Assembly: GCF_032813545.1 (NCBI RefSeq)
Contig: NZ_CP136515.1
Location: 1-51,505, forward strand
From: Nodosilinea sp. E11
Lineage (GTDB): Bacteria > Cyanobacteriota > Cyanobacteriia > Phormidesmidales > Phormidesmidaceae
Direction of reading: 5' to 3'
DNA: 51,505 bases
In this document: one piece after another, positions 42,258-51,505 of the stretch
Layout of the letters: every line of letters starts with the position of its first letter
Position numbering within the stretch: position 1 is the stretch's first letter
Translations under genes and position numbers: made by a program
The notes under the pieces: model-generated
Seen by the model: the letters and a program-made list of their open reading frames with translations, nothing else
What the model was told of the DNA's origin: nothing
Database searches by the model: none

Positions 42258-42740
42258 CTACGGCTTAGATACACCCCTTATACCAGCTTTATTTTTGGAT
42301 GACCCTGTTGCCGGGGCAGGTATGGCATGCCATATCGACCGCTGGGCCTGTGCTTGGTGTCCGGCCTCAATTAGCTTCACGATGTCAGAAAATTTCCCTC
42401 CTTCTGTTGAGATTTGATCGATCGCCTCTGGGCTAAGGTCTTGAGACCCGTCGCTAGAGGATTGTCTTTGACGCTGGTGCCCCTCTTCTATCAGTCGCAC
42501 CATTTCGCTGAAAGCCCCTTCGTCTTGGGTTTGGGGAATGTAGCTCAGCAAATCTTCTGGGGTGCATTCGAGGGCGGCACATAGGCGAATTAACCGATCA
42601 AGCCACTCTGTGCCGCTCCTGCCTTTTTCCCAGTTAGCGATGGTGGTTTCAGTGACTCCTACTATCTGAGCTAGCTCTAACTGAGTGAGTTTCTTGGCTT
42701 CTCGCAGACTCGCAATTTTCGGCCTGTACTCCCAATTCAT
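42258..42740 (-). CDS. XRE-family regulator with duplicated C-terminal motif
   Basis: 160-aa protein. The XRE helix-turn-helix occupies about residues 10-65 (SLREAKKLTQLELAQIVGV, TETTIANWEKGRSG). The rest contains two copies of one motif, GAFSEMVRLIEEGHQRQRQ and GKFSDIVKLIEAGHQAQAQ, which may mediate dimerisation or bind a partner. ATG at 42740 is chosen because the HTH starts soon after it. It is 127 bp upstream of the DUF1822 gene and likely controls that pair. It is divergent from a small zinc-ribbon gene, sharing the intergenic region 42741-42940. Confidence 0.82.
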   Translation of the reverse strand: MNWEYRPKIASLREAKKLTQLELAQIVGVTETTIANWEKGRSGTEWLDRLIRLCAALECTPEDLLSYIPQTQDEGAFSEMVRLIEEGHQRQRQSSSDGSQDLSPEAIDQISTEGGKFSDIVKLIEAGHQAQAQRSIWHAIPAPATGSSKNKAGIRGVSKP

Positions 42741-42940
42741 TGAAAACCTCGCACACTTTGGATCCTGCAAGAGAATACTAACATCTCTTACCTAAAGGAT
42801 CTTCCATAAATCATAAAGCCTAAATCAATAAGTGTAAAGAAATGAGCACAAGAAATTTACCCTAAAGAATTTTAGGGAAACTATGTTAGGGTTGTTTTGT
42901 GAGGGTATTAGCTGTCTACGTCTACTAAAGGAGACTTTGT

Positions 42941-43153
42941 ATGGTGCTATCTGAGTATCGTCTTCGTCCTGAAGAGGGATTGGTCTGCCCCCGATGCGGC
43001 AAAAAGTCTATTGTTTTACATGGCGATAGTACTTATGTCTGTATTGACCATCAATGTGGTTTTCGCAATGATGTGTCAGAGGGCGGTGTTGGATCCGCCG
43101 GGGGCGTTTTTGCTGGTTTTCTTACGGTTGCAGCTCTGCTGGCCTTGCTGTAG
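42941..43153 (+). CDS. Zinc-ribbon membrane peptide, 70 aa
   Basis: A zinc ribbon (CPRCGKKS with a second pair in CIDHQCGFR) is followed by a Gly-rich turn and one C-terminal hydrophobic helix (GGVFAGFLTVAALLALL). It starts at ATG 42941 after a good AAGGAG ribosome site and ends before a strong terminator. It is divergent from the XRE gene. It may be a small sensor or toxin-like peptide anchored to the membrane; there is no known family assignment. Confidence 0.75.
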   Translation: MVLSEYRLRPEEGLVCPRCGKKSIVLHGDSTYVCIDHQCGFRNDVSEGGVGSAGGVFAGFLTVAALLALL

Positions 43154-43177
43154 AACTGCTCATTTAACCAAGCTAAG

Positions 43178-43208
43178 GGCTCAAGCCGTTATGGTTTGAG
43201 CCTTTTTT
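43178..43208 (+). terminator. Rho-independent terminator after the zinc-ribbon gene
   Basis: GGCTCAA (43178-43184) pairs with TTGAGCC (43196-43202), followed by a TTTTTT tract. The stem can lengthen into the loop. It is a textbook terminator for the plus-strand peptide gene. Confidence 0.88.
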
Positions 43209-43278
43209 GTATGGGTAGGATGCCTTGTTATGACGCAACCAGGGCGATTTCGTAACAAGATACGGGGGAGATACCGAC

Positions 43279-43377
43279 TTAGTCTGTTGTTTCGATGGCA
43301 TCGCGCCAGGGGGCTGGAAAGCGTTCAAAGTCTTGGTTGATGAACCAAAACCAGATATGGGTGTCGAGTACGATCAC
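43279..43377 (-). pseudogene. Truncated VapC/PIN toxin fragment
   Basis: GTG at 43377 overlaps the antitoxin stop (GTGA). The fragment encodes VIVLDTHIWFWFINQDFERF and ends at TAA 43279 after 32 residues. LDTHIWF is the start of a PIN-domain toxin of the VapC class, normally about 130 aa. The rest of the toxin is gone. Confidence 0.75.
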
Positions 43378-43598
43378 CTCAAACACTCCCAGTCGTCTTC
43401 GGTCACGATGGGGCTAACCAAGTCGCCTAGGGTTTTGGCTTTGCCCGCAATGGTGGCGGGGGCGCTGCGGCGGGGGCGAGCGAGGGGTTCTTCTATAACG
43501 GTGACGATGATGCGGGCGGTGGTGAGGTTGGGCTGGTCAGTCAGCCATGTGACCTGGCCGTTTTCGTAGATGGCTTCGTAGCTTTTTAGGATGGTGAT
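43374..43598 (-). pseudogene. Antitoxin remnant of a PIN toxin-antitoxin pair
   Basis: The frame reads ILKSYEAIYENGQVTWL, then EPLARPRRSAPATIAGKAK and ends VTEDDWECLR. It resembles the antitoxins found beside VapC-type toxins in cyanobacteria. No start codon precedes it in frame: the upstream bases include a GGTGGGCAGTGCCCACC palindrome and then the IS110 element, so the 5' end was probably lost on insertion. With the toxin truncated, the pair looks dead. Confidence 0.6.
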
Positions 43599-43649
43599 GG
43601 GTTGGTAGTTGGGGCAAGGGTAGATGGTGGGCAGTGCCCACCCTTGTAT

Positions 43650-44885
<1,236 letters not shown>

Positions 44886-44908
44886 GACAAAGAAGATAAT
44901 CGCTACGG

Positions 44909-47900
44909 TTATTTTCGGCGGCGGGTGGGGGTTTTGGGGGGTTGCCAGGCGGTGAGGTCGTCGGGGGTAAGGTTGAGTTGGCGGGCTTCGTCTTGAATAA
45001 AGCTTTCGATGTAGTCGCCCATTTTGAGGCCGTAGGCGGGGTCGAGGTCGTTGTGCCACTGGTGCAGCCAGGGCAGGAGTTCGATCAGGCCTGCGAGGAG
45101 GGGAATGAGGCGGGGGTCTTCGTGGCCGCCGACGTCTTCTTTGATATAGACGAAGTAGGCGCTGAGGGCGAGGGCGAGTTGGAGGTGGTTGTAGCCAGCC
45201 CAGGCGATGACGGGTTGACCATCGGGGCCGGCGCAGTGGGGAAAGCTGACCCAGCGCTCTTTGGGCACGTCGAGTTTGCCGCGCAGTTTCCAGTAGTGGG
45301 GTTTGAGGAAGTCGGTGCTGGTGTACTTGGGGGGGACGGGGATGTCGCCGATTTGCTGGGCTTTGAGGCGGTTGGCGGCGGTGGTGTCGAGGTAGTCGGG
45401 GTGGTCTTTGGGGTGTTGGGTGCGGGCATCTATGGCATCTTCTTGGCGCTGTAAGGCCCAGGTCTGTTGCCAGTCTTGGCGTTTGCGCTGGCCGGTGGCT
45501 TTGTAGCGCAGCACGGGCAGCAGGGGGACGGATTCGGATTCGACCAGGGTGTTGACGAGGGTGAGCACGTCAAAGGCGGGGTTGTGGGTGTAGAGTTCGC
45601 CGACTTGGATGAAGTCGGGGTCTTGGCGGGCGAAGTCGGCGAGTTTGGCGGTGGAGATGAGAGCGGGTTCGGGGAGTTTGGCGGTGGGGGTGCCAGCGTC
45701 GTTCATGCGGCCATCGAGGTCGAAGTAGCTCTCTAGCCGGTTGAGCAGCCAGTTCTGCAAGGCCCGCTCTAGCTGCGACTCCCAGGGTTCGGTATTCCAG
45801 CGGCGTTTGTATTCGGGCTGTTCGATGAGGCCGATGTTTTTGTCGGTTTCGATGAGGTGAATGCGGCGCTCGATCAGTTGTTTGTAGTCATCGGGCCAGT
45901 GGGCGGGGAGTTCGGTAATGGGGGTGGAGCGATGGCGCTCAAACCAGGCAATTTGGAGTTTCCCCGCTGCGATTTTACGAGCTAGGATGATTTCAAAAGC
46001 TCTTTGACCTAGATCAAGTGGTAGAACTGCTTGCTCATAGGTTAATGGCTTATCTACAAGTTTATATAGTGAGTAACATTCCCAATCTAATTCTTCTTGC
46101 AGGGCAATCATTTGACTCAGGGTTTTCTCCCAGGTCTTACGGCTAGTCTCTAATGTTTGCTCTAAATCTTTGATCTTACCTTGCAGGATAGAAGCAGGAG
46201 AATGCTGGGTGAGTTGTGCGGCAAGCTGATCAAGTTTTTTTGCTTTATCTAACGGCTTTTGCGACACAACCGGAAAATCTTGTAAGCCAGTCCCCGCAAA
46301 CTCGTATCGCTCATCCCATAAAGTTTTGCGAATACGTGCGCCTTCGCTACCAACCTGATCACCACCTTTTGGAAAGAAAACCTGTTTCATCCAGAAGCAG
46401 GCGGTGGAACTATTGAGCAACCCCAGCAGGGCGAGGTGGTCGTCTTCGGTGGCGGTGGCAGGCAGCTTTATGACAGGGGCTGAACGGTTGAAGACTTTGC
46501 CGCCGCGATCTAGAACAAAGTGATTATGGGTGGCGACAAAGGCAAATGCAATCGATAGAGGTGTTTGAAATCTCTTTGTGAAAAACATGGAGTACTCAAA
46601 CCAAGCCAGACCTCTTTCAAGTTGGCTTAAGCCATAAGCAACACGACTTGATAACTGCCTTTTCCATAGCCAAAGAAATCGACTTAAAGTCTGAGATTCT
46701 TTGACAGTAAGAGAAGATTTTTCATACGGCCATAATGCCCCTGTCGTTTCAGGAATAGCCCAGTCTCGAATTTCCTCTCCGGCAACCAACGGACGAATAT
46801 ATTGAGGCGCGACTTCTTTTCGGAGGGCAGAATCCTGTCCTACTAAAAACACATCATCTTCACGGGTAACAGCGCCAAAACCTACTTCTTGTATTACCTC
46901 AGAGAGTGCTTTAGTTTTACTCTGATCTAGCCATTCCTTCAATTCACTTGCCCCACCACCACCAATCGACCAAGGATGCTGATGAAATAAATCTCTCTGT
47001 GAATCTGCCACACTGACAAACTCACTCTCAGAATCCTTAACATCCACTTGGTCTAAAATTGCCGTCCACACCAACCCCTGAGTCGGGTCTTCTGGCGTGC
47101 TTGGCTCTCCCCGAATGCCCATAACTGTGCGAATCGTCTTTGCCACGGGTGCCCGGTTGCGGCCAAACAAGATCACCGTTGGCGTACCGTGACCCGGTAT
47201 ATACGCCCCACTGGTATCAATCACATGGGTCAAATCTACCTGCGGAAAAAACACCTCAATTAACTTCTTGCCAAACTCCCGCTTCATAAAGCTGTTGGCC
47301 GTAATTTGCCCCGTGTAGCTCCCCGGCACCGCCAACTGAAAAATGCGCTCCATAAACGGCACTGCCAGCGAGTATTGCCGATGGCAAGCCCTGTAGCGCC
47401 TGCGATATTCCCCATTTAGCGCACTATCCCTCGGCACAATATACGGCGGGTTCGCCACCACCGCATGGTAATGCCCCGCCCGCAAAATCTGATTCAGCGC
47501 CGCAATATCCTCACTGGCAAAATGGTGCGCCATCGGTGCCCAATCCCCCAGCACCAGTTGGCTCCCCTCCCCATGCAGCAGCGAATCCCCACAGGCCACA
47601 TGCAGCGGAAACGCCCGCGCATTTCTCAACTCCTTCTGGTTCGTCGCCTTCATCGCCGCCAGCAACAGCCGAAACCGAGCAATGGCCACCGCATAGGGGT
47701 TCACATCCACCCCATGCACCGCCTCCAGCGCCCTACGCGCCAGCTCCTCCACATTCGTCCCCGGCTCCTTACGCAGCCAGCGATCGAGCAACCGCTCAAA
47801 CGAACCCAGCAAAAAGTGACCACTGCCACAGGCCGGGTCAATCATCCGCACCGCATCCAACCCAAACTCATCAATAGCCGGGTCTAGCGTGCGGTCTAAA

Positions 47901-48544
47901 ACAAACTGCTCCACAAAAATCGGCGTTTGCAGCAGTGCATACTTCTTGCGCGCTGCCTCCGATAGGTCTTGGTACAGATCGCCCAAAAAGCGCGTATCCC
48001 AGCCTGGGTCAGCAAAATCGTGCACCATTGACCCCGTACCAGGGTCAATGGTTTGAAAAAACGCCAGGATTGCCTTCGCCCCATCGCCACTCAGCCAGGT
48101 GGGGTGCTGCCACAGCAAATTGCCCTCGCCAAACACCTCCTTGGCCCCCGGCAGCTTGGCCAACTCGCCAAACACCCCCAGCAGATACTCGCGATCGGTC
48201 TCGGTGGGGTGCAAGCTAAAGTACAACTCGTACTCATCCCGAGCCCGTTGCAGGTCATCCCCCAGACCCGACAGCCGGGGCGGGCTGACTAGGCCGTTGT
48301 CTTCTAAAAAGCGGGCAAACGTGGCGCTCAGCACCCAGGCCACCGCCACCTGGGTTTTGTAATCCTCGGCCCATTGGTTAAAGGTTTGGGCTGTGCGATC
48401 GGCCCGTTTGGCCTGGTCGTATTCGCCCCGCAACCGCTGCCCCACCTCTGGCACCTCTGTAGAGTCGATCCGCTCTTGCAGATCAGCTTCGAGCTTGCGT
48501 ACCAGGGATTGCAGGTCGGCCAGCAGTCGGGGGCGGTTAATCAT
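44909..48544 (-). CDS. pglX: PglX, DNA adenine N6 methyltransferase of Pgl/BREX type 2
   Basis: 1211-aa methyltransferase. The N-terminal helical part (LLADLQSLVRKLEADLQE) is characteristic of type 2 PglX. The SAM-binding motif DPACGSGHF is at residues 236-244, and the catalytic NPPY is at 365-368. A large C-terminal target-recognition region follows. In the family it methylates host DNA at a specific adenine and is needed for defence. The frame is intact. It is separated from pglW by a toxin-antitoxin pair and a perfect hairpin, and from pglY by the IS110/CHAT insert. ATG at 48544 gives normal length. Confidence 0.93.
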   Translation of the reverse strand: MINRPRLLADLQSLVRKLEADLQERIDSTEVPEVGQRLRGEYDQAKRADRTAQTFNQWAEDYKTQVAVAWVLSATFARFLEDNGLVSPPRLSGLGDDLQRARDEYELYFSLHPTETDREYLLGVFGELAKLPGAKEVFGEGNLLWQHPTWLSGDGAKAILAFFQTIDPGTGSMVHDFADPGWDTRFLGDLYQDLSEAARKKYALLQTPIFVEQFVLDRTLDPAIDEFGLDAVRMIDPACGSGHFLLGSFERLLDRWLRKEPGTNVEELARRALEAVHGVDVNPYAVAIARFRLLLAAMKATNQKELRNARAFPLHVACGDSLLHGEGSQLVLGDWAPMAHHFASEDIAALNQILRAGHYHAVVANPPYIVPRDSALNGEYRRRYRACHRQYSLAVPFMERIFQLAVPGSYTGQITANSFMKREFGKKLIEVFFPQVDLTHVIDTSGAYIPGHGTPTVILFGRNRAPVAKTIRTVMGIRGEPSTPEDPTQGLVWTAILDQVDVKDSESEFVSVADSQRDLFHQHPWSIGGGGASELKEWLDQSKTKALSEVIQEVGFGAVTREDDVFLVGQDSALRKEVAPQYIRPLVAGEEIRDWAIPETTGALWPYEKSSLTVKESQTLSRFLWLWKRQLSSRVAYGLSQLERGLAWFEYSMFFTKRFQTPLSIAFAFVATHNHFVLDRGGKVFNRSAPVIKLPATATEDDHLALLGLLNSSTACFWMKQVFFPKGGDQVGSEGARIRKTLWDERYEFAGTGLQDFPVVSQKPLDKAKKLDQLAAQLTQHSPASILQGKIKDLEQTLETSRKTWEKTLSQMIALQEELDWECYSLYKLVDKPLTYEQAVLPLDLGQRAFEIILARKIAAGKLQIAWFERHRSTPITELPAHWPDDYKQLIERRIHLIETDKNIGLIEQPEYKRRWNTEPWESQLERALQNWLLNRLESYFDLDGRMNDAGTPTAKLPEPALISTAKLADFARQDPDFIQVGELYTHNPAFDVLTLVNTLVESESVPLLPVLRYKATGQRKRQDWQQTWALQRQEDAIDARTQHPKDHPDYLDTTAANRLKAQQIGDIPVPPKYTSTDFLKPHYWKLRGKLDVPKERWVSFPHCAGPDGQPVIAWAGYNHLQLALALSAYFVYIKEDVGGHEDPRLIPLLAGLIELLPWLHQWHNDLDPAYGLKMGDYIESFIQDEARQLNLTPDDLTAWQPPKTPTRRRK

Positions 48545-48571
48545 GGGGTAGCGGTGTCGTGTGAGTTAGAG

Positions 48572-48617
48572 CCCTCACCCCTGCCCCTCTCCCTGGGGAG
48601 AGGGGCAGGGGTGAGGG
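48572..48617. repeat. Perfect 22-bp inverted repeat, REP-like hairpin
   Basis: CCCTCACCCCTGCCCCTCTC (start of the 48572-48593 arm) is the exact complement of the arm at 48596-48617, with a 2-nt loop. Hairpins of this CCCTCACCC type are dispersed in many bacterial genomes. Here it lies between the toxin gene and pglX and may attenuate or stabilise the operon message. Confidence 0.85.
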
Positions 48618-48681
48618 CATTGTGGCTCCATGCTAGGCGCGATCGGTTCGCCAGGGCCAGAGTGTAAGGTTTTGGCAACGT

Positions 48682-49167
48682 TTAATCGAGTTGCTGCTTA
48701 AACCAGGCCAGTAAGCGAGGGCTAAGGCGAATAGAGCTACGGCTTAACCTGTCTACAATTTGCGCGGCCTCTTGCCTAGTCAGCAGCCCAACCTGGCAGG
48801 CCAACAAGAGTAGCCCCAGCGTTCCTTTCACCTGAAAGCCCATAGCCTGGGCAATTTTTCGCCCCAGGCGCTCGTCGATAATGAGCCAATCGGCCTTCAG
48901 CTCTTGCCCCAGCAAAATCACATCCTGCTCGCCGATATCCAGACCCATCAAGGCTACAGGGATGGGAGACGTGAGGACAGGCTGCTGAATGACCAGCCAA
49001 TCAGCCTTGCGAACAGCGTCGCTGCCGGGGCGCTGCCGACCTTGGATCACAACTTCCTCGTAAACCGACTTAGGGACGTAAACCTCGACAAAAAGCTGGT
49101 TGAGTAGCTGAAGGTGATCTGTTAGCGATAGGGCAATTAGGGGCGTAGCATTGATAATGGCCTTCAT
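48682..49167 (-). CDS. DUF3368 PIN-like toxin
   Basis: 161-aa PIN-superfamily protein (DUF3368). It has NATPLIALSLTDHLQLL near the start, LDIGEQDVILLGQELKADWL with the conserved Glu and Asp, and IIDERLGRKIAQAMG with Asp/Glu/Arg, giving a typical metal-binding set. DUF3368 proteins act as toxins paired with UPF0175 antitoxins. Its ATG at 49167 overlaps the antitoxin stop by 4 bp. It lies within the Pgl operon between pglW and pglX and is probably transcribed with them. Confidence 0.85.
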   Translation of the reverse strand: MKAIINATPLIALSLTDHLQLLNQLFVEVYVPKSVYEEVVIQGRQRPGSDAVRKADWLVIQQPVLTSPIPVALMGLDIGEQDVILLGQELKADWLIIDERLGRKIAQAMGFQVKGTLGLLLLACQVGLLTRQEAAQIVDRLSRSSIRLSPRLLAWFKQQLD

Positions 49168-49433
49168 TCAACCTGGGGAGGTAAAGGCCAATCTGCTATC
49201 TCAGCCTCAGCCATCAGCTCATCTTCGGGGTAGTCGATGACGGCAAACCCGTTTTCAGACAGCAGGCGGTAAAATTCCCAGCGATCGCAGCCCAAGATTT
49301 GCGCCCCAAACCCGCCCGATATGCGGCCCATTTCGTAGAGCTTGCCCAGGGTATAGATCAAAACTTTTTGGCGAAAGCCCTCGGGTTCTTCCCGTAGGGC
49401 AACCAACAATTCGTTGGGAAACGCGACTTCCAT
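49164..49433 (-). CDS. UPF0175 antitoxin
   Basis: 89-aa antitoxin. It begins EVAFPNELLVALREEPEG, then LIYTLGKLYEMGRISGG, QILGCDRWEFYRLLSENG and a final acidic tail. This matches UPF0175, a small helical DNA-binding antitoxin. ATG at 49433 is used; a start ten codons earlier at 49463 is possible. The gene begins 50 bp downstream of the pglW stop and overlaps the toxin gene. It should bind the DUF3368 toxin and autoregulate, by family knowledge. Confidence 0.82.
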   Translation of the reverse strand: MEVAFPNELLVALREEPEGFRQKVLIYTLGKLYEMGRISGGFGAQILGCDRWEFYRLLSENGFAVIDYPEDELMAEAEIADWPLPPQVE

Positions 49434-49483
49434 AGGTATGAGCCGATTGGTTCTTTGCCCCATCGTAACCAATTGGCGCAAGC

Positions 49484-51505
49484 CTACAAAGCCGCTGGGG
49501 GAGACGCCGAGGGCGTGGCCACCGAGCGATGGCCGTTGCGCAGCCACTTCTCAGGAATGCGGGCGCGCTGGCCGGGGCTGAGCAGCGGCACCGCCTGCCC
49601 TTCTACCATGGCTTGCTGGTCGTTGGGCACCAGCACCCACAGCCCTGGAATGCCACCTGGGCGGCCAATGCTTTCGCGCAGGCGCTCTAGCAAAGTCATC
49701 TGCTGATAACGGGCCAACAGCGCCGGATAGATCAGCAAAATGGTGCGATCGGCCTTCAGCAGCTCCGCCTCCACCAGGGGCATAGCTCGCCCTACCAGCA
49801 GCATCAGCTTATTCCAGCTGCCCTCGTTAGGGGTGGCGTCGGCCTCTAGCACATTGCTCCACACCACCTCGGCCTTGTCGGCCACCTGGCGCAGACAGTC
49901 TAAAAACAGCCCCTCATAGTCCACCACCTGCACCGGAAACCGCTCAGCTAGCTCAGTCTTGGCCCGCTGGTAGCGCTGGGGGCTGACCAACAACGCCAAA
50001 AACGAACCCGACTGAATGCCCCGCTGCAAGCGCTCCTCAAACTGGCGGGCATCGGCCAGCTCGGGGGTCATCTCTTGGGGGCCGGGGGCACCAGGGGTGG
50101 TAGACAGGCGGCTCAGGATCGTACTGCTGGCAATGCTGCTGCCCTCTCGGGTAGGGCTTTCGTAGCCGCCCTGGCCGCTGTAGGCCCTAGGGTTCCACAC
50201 CAGGGTGGGGGCGATCGCCTGCATCAGATCATCCAGGCGGGGGCGATCGGGCAGGGGCTGGGCCTCAGGGTAGCGGCTGCTCACCCGCTCGCGCAGCTGG
50301 CGCTCTGAGAGCACCTTAACGCCGTAGAGCGCCCCCTGAGCCAGGCGCAGAGCCCGCTCGGCTTCCATACCCCGAGGGTAAAACTCTTGCCGACTAGAGA
50401 GGGCCGCTCGGTGGCTAGCCGCCGCCGCTAGCCGTAGCAGGCGACTGTCGGGCAGAAGCAGGCTGCCCACCGGCGGCGGCACCGCCTGGAGCTGCGCCAG
50501 CGATCGCTCGGGGGAAACCAGCGGGTCAGCGGCAGCAAGTTGATCAGCCTCATCGCCCAACTGCCGCCCATAGCTCAGCAGATCTGGGGTGATGGCCAGC
50601 AAAATGCGATCGCCATCGCGCCGCAGAAAGAAACGGGGGCTAGCCAGCGATCGCTCGACCTCCACCGCCGCCCGCAGCACTGCGATCGCCCGCTGGGTAC
50701 GAATGGGGTCATCTTGCACCGAGCCCCGAGCCACCAGCAGTGCCGCCGCTAGTTCCTCCAGAGCCATCACGCCGCTGGCCCGCCGCAGCAGATCGGCTAG
50801 GTCGCGCCGCAACTGGGTGATGGCCGGTTCCTTCGCCCAGCGCTTTTGAAACTTGCTAACCACCTGGCTCACCCGAGCGCGAGACAGGTTGAGGTGTCGG
50901 GCCAGATCCGCTTGGCTGGGCCAGGAGTCGGCCAAATCGCCCTCCAGTCCTAGCATCGCCCCTAGCAGTCGCTGCACCGACTCGCCCTCCCGGGGGCTGA
51001 TTTTGGTCAGCCGCTGCACCAGCAGGTCAACGCTGAGCTGGCCCACGGCAGCATTGTTCTCAACGACTTCATCGTCCACTCCCGCATCGCTCGGTAGCCC
51101 CAGGCGACGGCGCAAAATCTTAACCGCCGCCAAGATTTCGCGTCGGGTCAGGTGACCAACGCCGCGCAATCGGGCCAGCCGCCGAGGTGGCGCTATCAAT
51201 AGGTCTTCTACCGTGAGCAGGTTGGCCAGGTCGAGAGCATTGGTAGCGCGGGGGCCGAGACCCAGATCGGCCACGGGGGTGGCGAAGGTAGCTTCCGCCA
51301 GCAGGTCTTCTAAGAAAGACTCATCATCGGTATCCAACAGCGAGCCCGGTTCGTCGATGCCCTCAAAGCAGCGCCGCCAGCGCCGCAGCATCTCTTCGGC
51401 ATTATCAAAGCGCTCTTCAGGCTGCCGCCGAAAGGCCTGGGTAAAAAACTCCACCAGGCGATCGCGCAGGGTTCTGTCTAACCGCTCAGGCTCCAGGGTA
51501 ATTTC
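49484..51505 (-). CDS. pglW: PglW, C-terminal part, enters from the window end
   Basis: Open reading frame of 673 codons with no start inside the window; it begins EITLEPERLDRTLRDRL at the edge. The RFDNAEEMLRRW segment is the end of the kinase domain, as in other PglW proteins. A helix-hairpin-helix/alpha-CTD-like segment (LLTVEDLLIAPPRRLARLRG) and an HTH (PSQADLARHLNLSRARVSQV) follow, then a C-terminal domain ending at 49484. Together with 1-2224 it would make a PglW of about 1414 aa, near the family length. Reading across the join requires the terminal C to be counted once, giving the order LDC-EITLE. Confidence 0.88.
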   Translation of the reverse strand, partial: EITLEPERLDRTLRDRLVEFFTQAFRRQPEERFDNAEEMLRRWRRCFEGIDEPGSLLDTDDESFLEDLLAEATFATPVADLGLGPRATNALDLANLLTVEDLLIAPPRRLARLRGVGHLTRREILAAVKILRRRLGLPSDAGVDDEVVENNAAVGQLSVDLLVQRLTKISPREGESVQRLLGAMLGLEGDLADSWPSQADLARHLNLSRARVSQVVSKFQKRWAKEPAITQLRRDLADLLRRASGVMALEELAAALLVARGSVQDDPIRTQRAIAVLRAAVEVERSLASPRFFLRRDGDRILLAITPDLLSYGRQLGDEADQLAAADPLVSPERSLAQLQAVPPPVGSLLLPDSRLLRLAAAASHRAALSSRQEFYPRGMEAERALRLAQGALYGVKVLSERQLRERVSSRYPEAQPLPDRPRLDDLMQAIAPTLVWNPRAYSGQGGYESPTREGSSIASSTILSRLSTTPGAPGPQEMTPELADARQFEERLQRGIQSGSFLALLVSPQRYQRAKTELAERFPVQVVDYEGLFLDCLRQVADKAEVVWSNVLEADATPNEGSWNKLMLLVGRAMPLVEAELLKADRTILLIYPALLARYQQMTLLERLRESIGRPGGIPGLWVLVPNDQQAMVEGQAVPLLSPGQRARIPEKWLRNGHRSVATPSASPPAAL

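Noticed and set aside
44942..45736. Plus-strand frames opposite the pglX 3' end
   Set aside because: Gly/Val-rich translations are antisense shadows of the Pro/Thr-rich pglX coding strand.

Overview
The window looks like a complete, or nearly complete, circular plasmid of about 51.5 kb from a cyanobacterium. HIP1-type GCGATCGC octamers occur throughout. The replication gene resembles the cyanobacterial plasmid family CyRepA1 (DUF3854), and several genes belong to families common in cyanobacteria (DUF1822/CHAT pair, RppAB-like two-component system, XisF-like recombinase). The two window ends are the two halves of one minus-strand gene: the N-terminal half of pglW starts at 2224 and runs off base 1, and its C-terminal half enters at base 51505. 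If the terminal C is counted once, the halves join in frame. No chromosomal housekeeping or tRNA genes were seen.

Layout. 2.4-6.3 kb: a small tyrosine recombinase, a ParA plus ribbon-helix-helix partition pair with centromere-like repeats, a 352-bp unit present three times (copies 2 and 3 decayed), and a YhcG-type PD-(D/E)XK protein. 6.5-10.5 kb: the large replication protein and its upstream region. 10.5-15.7 kb: two cassettes of unassigned plasmid genes. One is a minus-strand RHH/coiled-coil/conserved-protein operon; the other is a plus-strand series ending in two membrane proteins, the second a P-loop ATPase. 16.0-20.2 kb: a sulfide/persulfide detoxification cassette (ArsR-type regulator with an obvious operator, BLH-like protein, metallo-beta-lactamase/rhodanese fusion, DUF2243 protein, ETHE1-like dioxygenase) bracketed by 34-bp direct repeats. 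20.2-26.5 kb: a heavy-metal RND pump and a shortened adaptor, divergent from a response regulator/histidine kinase pair.

26.5-32.6 kb is a recombination-rich patch: palindrome arrays, four repeats at about 44-bp spacing, a truncated phage portal gene, an XisF-like serine recombinase, a zinc-ribbon protein, a second small tyrosine recombinase, and a membrane protein with an HNH-like motif. 32.7-51.5 kb and 1-2.2 kb carry a phage-defence locus of the Pgl/BREX type 2 class (pglW, pglX, pglY, pglZ) on the minus strand. brxD and brxHI were not found. The locus is interrupted by a UPF0175/DUF3368 toxin-antitoxin pair between pglW and pglX. Between pglX and pglY lie an IS110-family element, a broken toxin-antitoxin pair, an XRE regulator, a divergent zinc-ribbon membrane peptide, a PIN-like/DUF1822 protein and a CHAT protease with an NfeD-like tail.

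The plasmid therefore combines stable inheritance, metal and sulfide resistance, and a composite defence island. The least described parts are the CHAT-NfeD/PIN-DUF1822/XRE insert inside the Pgl locus, the triplicated partition unit, and the 12.0-15.7 kb membrane/ATPase cassette.
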